From Chaetoderma sp. LZ-2023a (lineage: Eukaryota; Mollusca; Caudofoveata; Chaetodermatida; Chaetodermatidae): 64,000 nt of DNA. Positions 12,130-23,372 of this stretch are shown in pieces. The notes under the pieces were generated by a model. That model made no database searches and was not told the DNA's origin. It was given only the letters and a program-made list of their open reading frames with translations. Position numbers and translations under genes: made by a program. Location: the NCBI GenBank assembly GCA_034401795.1, contig CM067363.1, positions 25,409,103-25,473,102 on the forward strand, in the 5' to 3' direction. Within the stretch, counting starts at the first letter, position 1. Each line of letters starts with the position of its first letter.

Positions 12130-13724
12130 TGCGTGTGTAGTCTTGTTTACTTAACCCACAATGCTAAGGTCTACCTGTTGCAAATTTCATTGTGTTAAAC
12201 TTATTTGCCGATTTCATTATAATAATACAATTTTATTGGGAATAATGCGTTAAGTTATACAAGAATCTTTGCTAGTTAATATATTTAAATACCATATTAT
12301 ATTAGCATATTTGTCCGATATTAATCAATCTTCACAAATAGTATGTATGCACAAAAGGGTTTGAATGCCAATTAGTATTTATATGCAAAAACGTATTGAT
12401 ATCCACATCTACTAGTGATTTTATTTATGTGTTTATGATTTCGCTGATTGGGGGTTGAGCTAGATCATGCGCTTTTCTCAGGTATTCAGGTATATTGCAT
12501 TCCAATGGCCTCGTGCATTTAGGGTATATAAAGTCAGCCGTGGCATCTTGGTCATCCGTCCAACGTGTACCAGTGCAACATTTTCAATTCTAGCTGTGCC
12601 ATTCGCTAGACTCGGCCGCACCGTGAGACAAACTAACATTCTCTGCACCGCCTTTTCACGATCGCTTACTACATGGGGAAGCTTTTGAACTTTCACCCGT
12701 TCCAGCAAGTTCCGCACACCTGGCTTATTGTGATCTCTCACTGTCGAGGATTAAACCACCGCAGGACGTTGTGCATTGGGAATATACTACCAAGGCTGGT
12801 TGAAAGCCGACAACACTCGCAATAGCAAGACCTAGACCCCGTGTTTGCGTGACTGTTTCTGCCGTGACTGTGACTGTTACTACGACGTTTAGGAATTGAA
12901 CTGTGCACGATGAAGATGAATGCCAATCAGTATTTATATGCATATAAGTATTGATATCCAAATCTAGTAGTGACATTATTTATGTGTTAATGATATAGCT
13001 CATTGGGGGGGTTGTGCCAGATCATGAGCTTTTCTCAGGAATTCAGTCTTATTCAGGCATCGTGCATTTATGGTATTTAAAGTGCCCTGTGATAGGCACA
13101 CTTGTCACCCGTTCAACGCGTATCAGTCCTAGCTTGGACCTGCGTGATTGATAATGACCTAGAGGTCAATCGACATCTTGAATCGACCGTCGTCATGTTG
13201 GTTCACCAGTCGTCATCTTGGATCACCAGTCGCCATCTTGGATCACCAGTCGCTATCTTGGATCACCAGCCGTTATCTTGGATCACCAGTCGCCATCTTG
13301 GATCACCAGTCGCCATCTTGGGCCATTCTACGCCATCTTAGTTCAATGGTCACCATTTTGGATCGCCAACTATCATCTCGAATTGGTAGCAGCCATATTG
13401 GATCACCAATGTGGTGAAAACTAGACATTATCATGTAAACGGACTTCACAAGTTCTTGACCAGATAATGTAGCTTACTGGTCCAATGCTGGGACGATACC
13501 ATGCTGGTACATTCAGTAACGGCCTGGTAGCGACCCCGCATCGGCCCAGTAAGCTGCGTGGTCAGGGTATATCCATTTAATGAATTACTATTAGTGTAAT
13601 GTATTTTCTCGGCAAATCATTTCACTTATGTAAAGTGAGTATATTGCTTAAATTATCTGATTCGAACATTAAATACATTTTTCATGAATTTCTTATTCAT
13701 TGAATTTCATTGAAGATTGTGACA
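12130..13724. repeat. Duplicated segment A (direct copy at 26990-28480)
   Basis: Landmarks shared in order with 26990-28480: TTGTTTACTT, CCGATTTCATWATAATA, TTAGTATTTATATGCAA, AGATCATG, the GTGCAKTTAGRGTAT block, the TTGGATCACCAGTC tandem units, GCAGCCATATTGGATCA, GATACCATGCTG, and GTAATGTATTTTCT. This copy contains an internal tandem duplication: 12340-12590 resembles 12910-13140, while the other copy has it once. The block carries TATATAAA (near 12525) or TATTTAAA (near 13075), possibly a TATA element. An 87-codon minus frame at 12478-12741 lies between the tandem copies; it matches no family I recognise. Confidence 0.8.
13160..13412. repeat. 20-bp minisatellite of CGCCATCTTGGATCACCAGT
   Basis: About a dozen head-to-tail units of 20 bp, the central ones nearly identical and the outer ones decayed. 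Each central unit contains CGCCATCTTG, which fits the YY1 binding consensus. The six-frame reading is repetitive (SWITSRHLG...) and not a gene. A shorter decayed version lies at 28040-28205. Confidence 0.93.
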
Positions 13725-14485
13725 GGACCAATTTATTGAAATCTGCTTCTAACTATCCTGTCATATCTTCCCGGCTAATAGGTTAGGATAGTGTTGTTTT
13801 ATCATATTAAAAATATCTATCCCCACCTTTCCGCGTAACAGTGTGACGTCCTGTCTAATGGAAATGGTGTAATAGGGTCATATTTCCGAGAATTTATGCT
13901 ATTCCCAGCATGTAATAACTGACAGAGAGCACGCAAAGCCTAACCCTGGATTAGCTTTACTACCGTTTATGATTGTTCCTTAGCATGTGTGATGGAAGCC
14001 ATACACCCATTAACAGAACAATCAACTTTATGGTCGAAAATTGTTCTAGTAGGACAATTACATTGCAATGAGGATATGGCTGTTAGCAATGATAATTAGG
14101 TGGTACATTGCAAAGTTGTCGTATAACACGTGTTTTGTTTCTAGATTGTCAACGATGGACTGTGTATATCTATGGCACGCAATATTTCTACCACCTCCCT
14201 GGATGTATGGTTATCTTTAGCTCCAAAACCCAGGTGACTGACGGACAGCAGCTGTGTTTCATGATCTATGTGTACGTGATGGTTACCAGGTAGTTTTCTT
14301 ACACGCTGAGTCTGGACATTAAATGATGCTATATTTAGTGATTCTGGTGTGATAACCAATATTGCTACCTTTTCCAATAGCACGTACAACTTGTACGAGA
14401 TAGTGGGAGGATTATTAGCAATGGAGCTTTGGTAAGAATTGTACCCATGTATCCAAAAATAGAAGAACACACGTTTTTGTCACAT

Positions 14486-16282
14486 TGAAGATTTTCGGAT
14501 GTGGGCTTGGCCTTCGCAATTACTAGAATCTACTAAAAATGATGACTGAAGTTCACTCCTTCTTACTAGCCGGTGGCTTTTGATGTTGCTGTGACAACGT
14601 CGGTCGACTGGTAAGCGGGAGCGAAGGACAACTCGCTCGCATCGTTTGACTGATGGTAATAGACGATATTTATTCTGAGTTGCTCTGGACCTATCTGACT
14701 GGGTCTAGATTGCAGGTAAGGACTGGGTGTTTCTCCCAGCTCAGCTTTAGGTTCCATTCAACGACAAACTTGTGACTTACATATACGTAAGTTGATCGAT
14801 TTATTTACATTAAGTACAAGATAAGCTTTTAATAATAATTCGAGCAAGCTCGTTCCATACACATATACTTTGTACAATTCTTTGTAGACGAAATAACATG
14901 GTCTAATTTATCTAATCTGACATATCAAAATCCTACCCTAACAAGTAAGCCATCGTTAGGCTATATCTGCCGCGGCCTAACCAAGCAGCAATGTTTGCGA
15001 TTTCTCGGCGAATCAGAGATTAACTTTATCTGAGAGATGTTCCATTATTTATACTCTCAGATTATGACTTTTCAGTACTCTGGCCATTTACCAGAAATGC
15101 ACAACTCCTCTCAAAACTTATTCTTATGATTCTTTTGGGAACTTGATAAGCACACTTTGATTGGCCAAACAATAAAGTCACCAATCAACTACCGCTCATC
15201 TCTTCCTAGAAGTTCTGACCTGATAACTAATTGGTCCTTCCAACCAATCAGGGATTCCTCCCTCACTTGGTATCTAATACAACTTATTCATTATAATTCT
15301 TTACTGCAGCGTCTGATTGATCTCGATTGGTTATGACGTCATTCTGACCAATCATACTCTGCCCAACCCTTCATAGAAGATGTGTACGTCACATATTCAA
15401 AGCAGTGGGAACCGGTTCTGGTTTGATGTGATCTGTCAGCTAACTAACAATATTATGGTATGCCGTGTTGCTGCGTACCACACAATGAGTGGCATATAGT
15501 TTATCAATAATTTCGATTCTGTTATGAATTCCTATAGGATGTTCTAATGTCCATGTCCTGTCCACTCTATACTAATGCAGAAGTCTCGAGACTCCTAGGG
15601 TGCTAGGCACATGTGCTGGATGATTCATTGCCAGATGGTGTTGTTCTAGTCCACGATCAAATATCAGTCTGCTTACGTCATCAACTGTGCCAGTTAGTCA
15701 CGTTCACTTTATTCTCATGATTCATGATCCCAACACTTGCCACTAAACATTAATTAATTCCAAAACTACAACTATCAACAACTGCTAAATATAATAAAAG
15801 TGGTTGTCTGTTAAGCAGCAACAACCTTTAACTAAATCATTCTCAAATACACATCAACTCAGAACCATAGAATCATTTCCAATTAAATCTTCTTATTCCA
15901 ACATCATCATATTAATCTCATCTTCTGGTTACGTAACGACATAAACAGCATCCTATTCAATTAACATTAGTACACTTTATTAGATATAAAGAGATGACCT
16001 GGCTGGTTCGACTTTCCACCGTCCCAGTGATTGACATATATTTATAAATAACAGATGGTCGACTCAGCCACGTACATGGATGACACTTAGTCATCCTAAC
16101 TTTCCAACTTCGAATTGTATGTACATAAATATCAACGATGCAATATTACCGCATCCATTTTAGCTCACCTGGACTTTTAGCTCACCTGGTATTTTCAAAT
16201 CTTAATTTAACTTTGGGTGATATGTGAATTATAAGACACCCCGCGGGGTCATGGCTTCCCACGTGTCAATCCCATATTTACA
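14486..16282. mobile_element. Solo LTR-like element, copy B (about 1.8 kb)
   Basis: Homologous to 4230-5741, starting TGAAGATTTT and ending ATATTTACA. The inverted arm has no such insertion: its complement reads GTCACATGATTAAAAG at 42175-42190. Here the same phrase is split as GTCACAT | element | ACACGATTAAAAG, giving a 4-bp target duplication ACAT/ACAC with one change. The empty site fixes both ends and shows insertion after the arm duplication, or loss of a clean copy from the other arm. No coding region is visible. Class as solo LTR is inferred from TG...CA ends. Confidence 0.78.
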
Positions 16283-16707
16283 ACACGATTAAAAGTCATT
16301 CTCGACACTATTATTATGTAGTTGATCCGAAACGATAGACTATGATTCGATTTCTGTATGTTTCTGTATACTGTATTCAATTTATTAAAAATATACATGT
16401 ATATATTTTTTCACTATGTGAAAATCGGAAAATTCTGAATAATATTTGGGGACATGTCGATTATTTTGAAATTATTTTCAATGAAATGAATTTCAAAATA
16501 TTTACCAATACTATTCGGATTACTAATGCTCGCGTGTGTCCAGACTACGCCACTGAATTCGCCACTACAACTTCCCACATTGGATATACTCGATATATCG
16601 ATATATCTTGATATATTTTGTAATCTATGCATCATACTATTATATATCGTGCAGCTCCACTATGGTACAGACCCGATCCGCGAATACATGGATTTACGTA
16701 TGTAACC

Positions 16708-16944
16708 TAATGGAGGAATAAAATGTGTCACCCAATTATATGATGCCATGAGGCATTACGTCACTTGATGGCCGTCGTCACAATCATAATGACTTAGAAT
16801 GCTTCGTCATGAAGTGGGTGAACTCCGTCAAGTGTACGAATTGAATGTCTTGTATGATTTACAATTGTTATAAACATGCTGTATAATATTTTGAAACTAA
16901 CTACATGTAGACTGGGAGCTGGCATATTCAATAGCTTAAAAATA
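16708..16944 (-). mobile_element. Family P MITE, split by a younger MITE
   Basis: The CRE-half (TTACGTCACTTGATGG, GTACGAATTGAATGTCTTG) is followed by GCTGTATAATATTTTGAAACTAAC and then a broken palindrome. The colinear copy in the other arm (41545-41815) has an intact palindrome, so this one decayed after duplication. Confidence 0.68.
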
Positions 16945-17198
16945 AAATTGTCATAGTTGTATACTTTTAGAGGCTTAAATTGTGAGCCTAGATGTAATGA
17001 AACGAAATATATCTTAAAATACTATGATAATTTCTAGTTGTGAATTTGAATTAGTACTTGCGACTCTAATTCAATTTCACAAATAAAAAATGATATTAAT
17101 TTCTTAGGAATGAAATCATCATATTCTAAGATTTATTTTGTTTCATTACATATAGGCGCGTACGTTAAGCCTCTAAAAATAAACAATTGTAACAACCT
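16945..17198. mobile_element. MITE with about 60-70 bp terminal inverted repeats
   Basis: The left arm (TTTTAGAGGCTTAA...GATGTAATGAAACRAAATA, from about 16965) and right arm (complement of ...TGTTTCATTACATATAGG...TTAAGCCTCTAAAA, to about 17180) are reverse complements. The match extends outward in weaker form to about 16949 and 17197. The centre is a second small palindrome (TGAATTTGAATTAG / CTAATTCAATTTCA). It is absent from the other duplication arm, so it is younger than the duplication. No coding capacity. Confidence 0.8.
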
Positions 17199-17859
17199 TA
17201 TGTTCACGCATTCTGGTGTGAATAAGCATCTTTAAAACTTGTATTCTCAGAATTCTGGGTGAAGCGTGGCTGGAAATGGACCGCTCCATTGCTACACCGA
17301 CTTACCGATGAATACAGATCTGTTTAACCACCAGTATGTTGTAGCATATAGCTTCTTAACTTTCGACGTCTGGTCATTGGTCAAAGTATTAAATCGTTCA
17401 ATGACTTTATACCAGCATATGGTATCAGATATAATTAATTTTGAAATCCAGATCCGATCATGTCATATTATTTAAATTAGTGGATATTTAATACAAGGTG
17501 GCTCAATACCAGCACTGCCAAATATTGCTTGCCGGAGAAATTGTTTCAACAGACCGTGACCAAAGTCATCATCCATGCTTAATAATCTTTGCCCGGGAAT
17601 GATATGCCATGAATTATGTAAAACATATTGAGTAAACTTGATATGTAACGATCGCTTTGAAACAGACACTCAACTGATCGCGGTAATAGCAATCTGTATT
17701 GTTCATAAAGCAATACCATCAACTGAATAGGTCAGTATTTGCAAATTTCCAGATTTGCCGTATTTTCAGGATTACGATAAAGCTGTGGAAAGGTAGTCTA
17801 CGGCCATACCATTATGCGGGTTATAGTTTGAGATAAATCTGTGTAGAGGGGCTCGGAAT

Positions 17860-18300
17860 ATCCATAGAGAGACGGAGATAGATTGGAAGATAAGGTATGA
17901 GAGAGCGAGAAAGCGTGGAGAGCGATAGCGAGCGATAGATAGTGAGCGTGTGCGAGAGAGTGCGAGAGAGTGCGAGAGAGCACACGAGAGGAGAGTTACA
18001 AGGAGCGGTAACCAGAGAGTTAAGCGAGAGGGTAGGGGCAAGGGAAGAGACGGGGAAAGAGGCAACGGAAGGGGAGATGGCAGTGGAAAGGGTATGGTAG
18101 ATGCCAGCGGAGAGGAGAACGGCGGGGGTGGCGGGTGGGTGGGGAGGGGGTGAGAGGGGACACACGTGGGGCGAGAATATTGGAGTGGGGAGATGAGAAG
18201 TACGAGGTGAGAGAAAGGGAGATTTAGAGGGAAGGGGAGAGAAAAGGAAATTACATTAGGGGCTTATATGGGGGCGTGTTGGGTGGTGGGGTGGAGGGGA
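17860..18300. repeat. AG-rich low-complexity tract D
   Basis: GAGAGAGCGAGAG and GGGGAGAG purine-rich sequence. Equivalent tracts lie at 29010-29640 (same orientation) and 40640-40990 (reversed, CT-rich). All are joined to the same downstream block (CATTCAATCTGGAAT, then ATTTCCAATC and CCTGCATAC), so they are copies of one locus. Confidence 0.88.
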
Positions 18301-18783
18301 GAACGCGAAACGACCTTATCCGCATGATACATTCAATCTGGAATGATCAAGGTCAATGCATATTTCCAATCACCGTAAGAGGAATATTATTATTATTATT
18401 CCTGCATACCAAAAAGAATTTCCATTCCACATTTGTACAATTATATTCCTAATTGACTAGAAATGCATCACTGAATTATATGTGTCGTGATGTAACGTGG
18501 CCATTAGTGTTTGCTAGCACGGAACATTCTTTTATTATGCCAGAGTCTCCATTATGAAATCACTAATGTACACTTCCTTCGCGCGAGCATTAGGCCAGAT
18601 TCCTTTTTCCGTTTACTTGTATCCAATTTTGATAATGTTGCAATGCAGATAGGGTTAGTTACTGCGATACAAAGTATGCTAATTCATATCTATATGAGGA
18701 CGACAGCAGTATCTATCGTACACCGCTACACTCGTATGCTGTTTCTGCTAGATCGGATGATGAATCTACTTATCCCCAATGGA

Positions 18784-19192
18784 CCTTTATGGTTTTAGCT
18801 ATGCCTCGCCTATCTCTAGCTAAGCTCCACCCACACCCCACTCATGTTGGGATCGATCGATCTCTGAACACCCTGACTATCAATTTCCCAAAAAACTACA
18901 CAGGTACGCTGTTGAATATTTTGAAACTAATTTGACTGGGTGCTGTTGCTGCCTAAGGCAGCAACAGCGCCCAGTCAAATTAGATTCAAAATATTCAACA
19001 GCATGTTTATGAAATAGCAAAGAATTACAAAGACATACAATTCACACAACGTGTCGGACAATTTGAGATTTTGATGACGGTCTATATGAAATCTTTTTTG
19101 ACGAAATGATTGTGACGTCATCATACATGCGCTGGGCTGATTATGACGTCATACGAGGTCAGATGATGGATGATGGATGTATACTCTGGAAA
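18784..19192 (+). mobile_element. Family P MITE, near full length
   Basis: From GGACCTTTATGGTTTTAGC through the GATCGATCG block to the palindrome CTGTTGAAT...ATTCAACAG at 18909-19001. Each arm of the palindrome is about 44 bp with a loop near CTAAGG. The right half has CGTGTCGGAC and two TGACGTCA sites (19113-19120, 19144-19151), ending GATGGATG...CTGGAAAGGT. It is a good reference copy for the family. Confidence 0.85.
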
Positions 19193-19225
19193 GGTGAATT
19201 CGTACCCGAAGAAATTAATACGATG

Positions 19226-19443
19226 GACGACTCCAGTTTTAGCTATGCCCCACCCAAAAAGTTTCAAAATATTCAACAGCATGTTTATTAAATAGTAAAG
19301 CCGGGGAATTCGTAGAACAACACATAGTCCGTCATCAATTAAGCGCTCGTGACGAACTTAGCTGCGTCATTCATGACGTCATCTCACATGTCAAGTAGTT
19401 GATTATGCCGTCATATGATTGATTGATAAACTGGAATCCTCAA
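19226..19443 (+). mobile_element. Family P MITE with internal deletion
   Basis: It begins TCCAGTTTTAGCTATGCCCC and jumps directly to the right arm of the palindrome (GTTTCAAAATATTCAACAG). It then has ATGTTTATTAAATAGTAAAG and a CRE-rich tail (TGACGTCA at 19374), ending GATAAACTGGAA. The left palindrome arm is deleted, so it cannot fold like intact copies. Confidence 0.8.
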
Positions 19444-19924
19444 TTTATTTGGGGCATTTAACAGGAACGTATGGTATTTGATTTATAACGGGCGAGCAGG
19501 ATGTTGTGACAATAACTGATTCCGCCGATAGTCCATTTGTCTATCTAGATGGTAACTGATCAGAGAACTGGTAATGTGGCTAGATTACCTGACAACCGAG
19601 CAAAGAGTTTAATTATCAAAGATCAGACTTGTCACCATTAATGGTGAGGCCGACGGTTAAAGGTGATGTTTAATCAACATTAGTGAATGTATCATTGGGG
19701 ACTGAATTGGACATAATCGTGCTTTATTGATGGAGATTTCTCTCGTCTCTACAATTCTACTTTAGCAATGCTCTTTAACAGACGAGGATAGGTTCTAGGC
19801 TCGAATAATGCTTAAGCATGGCCAACTATTCGCTTACCACATTGCAACTGTACACTATTTAAGGATGATTGCATTAGCATTTGAATAGGGTAAGAGGCAA
19901 ATATTTGTGTAGCATTAATTAATT
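19444..19924. other. Duplicated segment F, non-coding
   Basis: Homologous in reverse to 39060-39500 and, in direct orientation, to 31120-31390. Three copies share TATGGTAT, GCGAGCAGGA, GTTGTGACAAT, TAATTATCAAAGAT and GTGATGTTTAATC phrases. No reading frame is conserved, so this is shared non-coding DNA. Confidence 0.7.
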
Positions 19925-20262
19925 AATGAATCCAATCTATCACGTGTAGACTGGTGCCATACTCATTTACGTCATGAATGACGACATTACGCCCTCCATA
20001 AGCTCTTAATAGTCCGCCATGTTGAACGAGCTATATGACTTTTCTATTTAATACAAATTCTGTTGAATAGTTTGAAACTAATTTGACTCAGCGTAAGGCA
20101 GCAACATCACCTAGTCAAATTAGTTCAAAATATTCAAAATCTTACCAGTATAATTTTCCTGAAAAAAATTGAGATTCAGGGATTTCAGAATTCGATTGAT
20201 CCCAACACTGGCGATGTGTGGGCAGATCATAGCTAGAGTTTGGCGGGCATAGCTAAACTGTA
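19925..20262 (-). mobile_element. Family P MITE, loop-deleted
   Basis: The CRE-half comes first (TTTACGTCATGAATGACG), then TCTGTTGAATAGTTTGAAACTAATTTGACT, a shortened centre, AGTCAAATTAG and TTCAAAATATTCAA. It ends in the GATCCCAACACTGGCG block and GGGCATAGCTAAACTG. It is colinear with 38645-39000 in the other arm. Confidence 0.78.
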
Positions 20263-20589
20263 TTCATTCATTGAGATATACATTGTCCATGCCGTTTCCG
20301 TATTTGTGCAAACACAGAGGGTGAGTAGACCATTGATAGGCCGTTAAGGTCTTTCTTACTTATTTGACAAGTGATTGACGTCAAGCGTTGTCCTTTCAGA
20401 GAGCTTATTGAAAGCGTAGCGTGAAAGTAATCATGTTAAAAATAATGTCCACCGTATGCTTGATTTGTCACAAGTGCGTTTTGTATGCACGACCTTTTGT
20501 GTACCATATGCACGTTATCACCTTTTCTATGTAGGCACTTACCATTAGAGAGTGTTATTATCGAGTACACATGAGGTAGGAATGGATGA

Positions 20590-20660
20590 TCCCATCCTTA
20601 GCTATGCCTTGCCCATGACGTACTTGATTGTAACGTCATATGATTGATCGATAGACTGTA
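20590..20660 (+). mobile_element. Family P remnant: termini only
   Basis: TTAGCTATGCCTTGCCC is joined directly to ATTGTAACGTCATATGATTG and the right end. The equivalent site in the other arm (about 37950-38325) carries a much longer copy, so about 300 bp was lost here after duplication. Confidence 0.65.
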
Positions 20661-20917
20661 TGCATCTGTTTAAGGCATTATCCCAATGCTATACGCAGAG
20701 CTAAAAAACCTAGACAATCTCACCATGGTCACAATCGATAGATTCTCACAGTACGTTTGTTACTGTCTAAAAGCATATTTTTGCCTCCTGTCAAAAACAC
20801 TTCAAAGTCCTCAAAATGCTACTTATAATAATAAGCCATTTAATGGTGGCGATTTTCTAAGAAACTTTTCTAAGAACTATTTTTTTGCTTAGGGACTGGC
20901 TATTTATAGGCCAGGAG

Positions 20918-21689
20918 GCGTATGCATAAGACATCTTAAGTGTGAAAAATCCCTTAATTTCTAATAATTTCCTTAACATTTACCTACGAGTATATCCTTA
21001 CTTTAAGTGTTATGCATAAAGATTCATAAGATAAGAATTTTCTTATAAAGTTCCTTAATTTTAAGGTACCTATTCCATTTTCATAAGTTAACATTTTGCC
21101 CTAAAATCAGTAACCTTCAGTCGTGAAGTGAGTTTGCAGAACTTGTCGACGCAATATTGTAAGAGAAACTGGCTCTTATCCTAGCCGAGATGCTTGAGGT
21201 AGAGGAACTAGAACACGTTGTACGGAGGCCTAGAATATTTCGCGCCCGTGAAAATCCGATGGATATTTACAAGGATCAAGAAATTTACCGCAGATTTCGT
21301 TTTGACAGAGGTGGCATTCTTTTCATCACGGATCTTCTGGCACCTTCAGAAACCATGCGATTCCACCTCTCCTCTACTCCAAGTTTTTTTATGCTCGTCG
21401 GTTCTACTCATGTGGTAGCCTCCAGCAATGAAATCAGCATTACAATGTATTTTTAGAGACTTGGAAGTTGTAACAATGGTTTTCATTGGTCAATACCTTT
21501 TGCCATACAGTAGCCTAAGGATAAGAACTTTCCTAGTAGTTAGGAAAATCCTTAGCTAAGGAAACTCTTAAGAGTGTTTATGCAAAGTACTTAAAAGTCA
21601 TCCGTAGCAAAGTATATTAACCGTTTAAGTAAAAGAATTCACTTAAGTTGAGGAAGTTTTATCCACACGTGCCCCCCCCCCCCCCCCGG
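20918..21689 (+). mobile_element. Truncated Harbinger element with transposase fragment
   Basis: Inserted between two identical AGGAG pentamers (20913-20917 and 21690-21694). The other arm reads straight through as AGGAGAAG near 37570, an empty site. Ends are imperfect inverted repeats (left GTATGCATAAGAC; right complement GTGTGGATAAAAC), the right one followed by a run of about 17 C. Inside, 21190-21456 encodes a typical Harbinger N-terminal region: RARENPMDIYKDQEIYRRFR, then GILFITDLLAPSE. After a frameshift near 21350 comes NHAIPPLL and RRFYSCGSLQQ. The catalytic DDE domain is absent. It is a different Harbinger lineage from the 0.9-1.9 kb relic. Confidence 0.82.
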
Positions 21690-21857
21690 AGGAGATGATT
21701 TTTTTCTAACTTTAAGACGAGAATTTACAAAAGACCTGTTTCGTTTGTTCTGTAAATACATGTTTCGCCAGACCACTGGAAAGGCCGTCTTGGCTGGCTT
21801 GTGAGTTAACGCTTTCATGACGAGGCCGGCCACAACCCGCCTCTGTAGTGGTCTTGG

Positions 21858-21992
21858 GGAATGTCCATATGCAGGCCAAGGGAACATTATTTTTGAAAGT
21901 TTATCACTCGAATGACTGGCGCAATAACCGAGCCAGTCATTCCAATGGTAATTTTTTCAAAAATAGTTTTCTCCTGCCCTGCATTCAATAAG
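21858..21992. repeat. Family Q palindrome
   Basis: A palindrome of about 135 bp: AATGTCCATATGCAGGCCAAG...GAATGACTGGC, a short loop, GAGCCAGTCATTCC...TTTTTCAAAAATAG...CTGCATTC. The colinear partner is 37276-37412. Confidence 0.82.
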
Positions 21993-22257
21993 TAAATGTT
22001 TTAATTTATTTAACAAATTTAGTCAATAAAGGGTTAAATGGTCAATGGTCAAGAAACTAGAATCCTTGCCTAGTCAAAGTCCGCTTGCAGGCAAAGCGAA
22101 TGCGAGAAAATCTACCTCTACAATGATTAGTTCTGTTAAACAGGATGCATTTATCACATCACTTCGACAAGAATTGGACGTCGTAGATAACCTGATTGAT
22201 TTTCCAGTCAAATGGGTCGTAGTGTCTCGACATTCAAATAACCGATAGTGTAATAAC

Positions 22258-22478
22258 TGCCATGGTAGCAACAGCGCCCAGTCAAATTAGGTTCAAAATA
22301 TTCGACAGAATGTTTATTAAATAGTAAAGACATATAATTCATACAACCTGATGGCCTAGTAAGCGTTTAATTTGGACTAAATCGAGCCATTCATGAGATA
22401 ATGATTATTACGTCACCCTACACGTCACGTAGTTGATTATGACGTAATATGATGGATGAATAAAATGGAAAGGTCACT
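22258..22478 (+). mobile_element. Family P MITE, left half missing
   Basis: Starts inside the palindrome (GGTAGCAACAGCGCCCAG), then AAAATATTCGACAGAATG, TTTATTAAATAGTAAAGACA, CRE-like sites and GGATGAATAAAATGGAAAGGTC. Confidence 0.78.
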
Positions 22479-22499
22479 TCCCTTAATGGCAACTGTTTT

Positions 22500-22790
22500 T
22501 TTTACGTTTATACAACACAACCCGTGTGGCCTTGATGCTGTATAACTGTAATAGCTGGGCATCCCTAATGACAGCTCTAGATAAACTAGATGCCTGCCAC
22601 CATAAACACCTCCGCGCAATCACTGGAAACCGATGGCCAGACAGCATCATTTCCAACGATGAACAATGCAAGATGTGGAATAAATCGCCACTGTCCGTAA
22701 GAAACCAGGTTCAGTAAACTCAGATCAAGAATGGACCTGGGGATGTTTCCCCTACTACATCCGAAATTACAGTAAGCATACATACATTAT
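22500..22790 (+). pseudogene. LINE reverse transcriptase C-terminal fragment
   Basis: Encodes LMLYNCNSWASLMTALDKLD, ACHHKHLRAITGNRWPDSII and SPLSVRNQVQ. This is the stretch downstream of the RT domain in the same LINE family as 50.1-52.7 kb. It is 5'-truncated with no catalytic region. A matching fragment lies inverted at 35980-36160 in the other arm, so this insertion predates the duplication. Confidence 0.8.
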
Positions 22791-22802
22791 AGTAGTAACA
22801 GC

Positions 22803-22806
22803 AGTG

Positions 22807-22855
<49 letters not shown>

Positions 22856-22908
22856 AAGTAGTAGTAGTAGTAGTAGCAGCAGTAGTAGTAGTAGTAGTAG
22901 TAGTAGTT

Positions 22909-22944
<36 letters not shown>

Positions 22945-23006
22945 TGGGTAGCAGCAGCAACAGGAGCAGCAGCCGCAGAAGCAGCAGTATCTGTAGCAGC
23001 AGTAGA
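22803..23006. repeat. (GTA)n microsatellite with CAG-rich tail
   Basis: GTG/GTA trinucleotides to about 22944, then GCAGCAGCAACAGGAGCAGC-type sequence. Its partner in the other arm (35836-35970) is the reverse complement (TAC)n at the colinear position. Poly-Leu, poly-Val and poly-Tyr frames here are artefacts. Confidence 0.95.
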
Positions 23007-23231
23007 TTACAGAAATCATACATAAATTATTGTTGACAATCGACACCACCGCGCTAAATGAATAAGATATCCAGGACCTATTGAGTGCAGTTAATACATT
23101 GGAAGATAAGCCTATAATTTAGCTAAACCTTGTATATAATGGCAGGAAGTAATATGTCAGAGAACATGAAAGTTGTCCTACGCCCTTTATCCATCATATC
23201 TGCCTACAATGGGTTCTGCATTGTTTTTAAC

Positions 23232-23372
23232 AAATGCCCATTGCAGAGCAGGAGCAGACTGCTTTTGAAAATTTACCACTGAAATAACTGGCTCGATAAC
23301 AGAACCAGTCATTCCAGTGGTAAACTGTCCAAAAGAGTCTTCTCTTGGTCTGCAAATGGACATTTTCTATGA
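23232..23372. repeat. Family Q palindrome
   Basis: AAATGCCCATTGCAG...AATTTACCACTGAAATAACTGGC, loop, ACCAGTCATTCCAGTGGTAAA...CTGCAAATGGACATT. The colinear inverted partner is 35415-35545. Confidence 0.82.

Noticed and set aside
12478-12741. 87-codon minus-strand frame that looks protein-like (Leu, Arg and Val rich)
   Set aside because: No family recognised, and the direct copy of segment A lacks it; possibly an old insertion. Not called as a gene.
13160-13412. Regular 20-bp repeats that might suggest a CRISPR array
   Set aside because: Units are head to tail with no unique spacers, in a eukaryotic context; this is a minisatellite.
22720-23049. Poly-Leu, poly-Tyr and poly-Val frames
   Set aside because: GTA microsatellite read in different frames.
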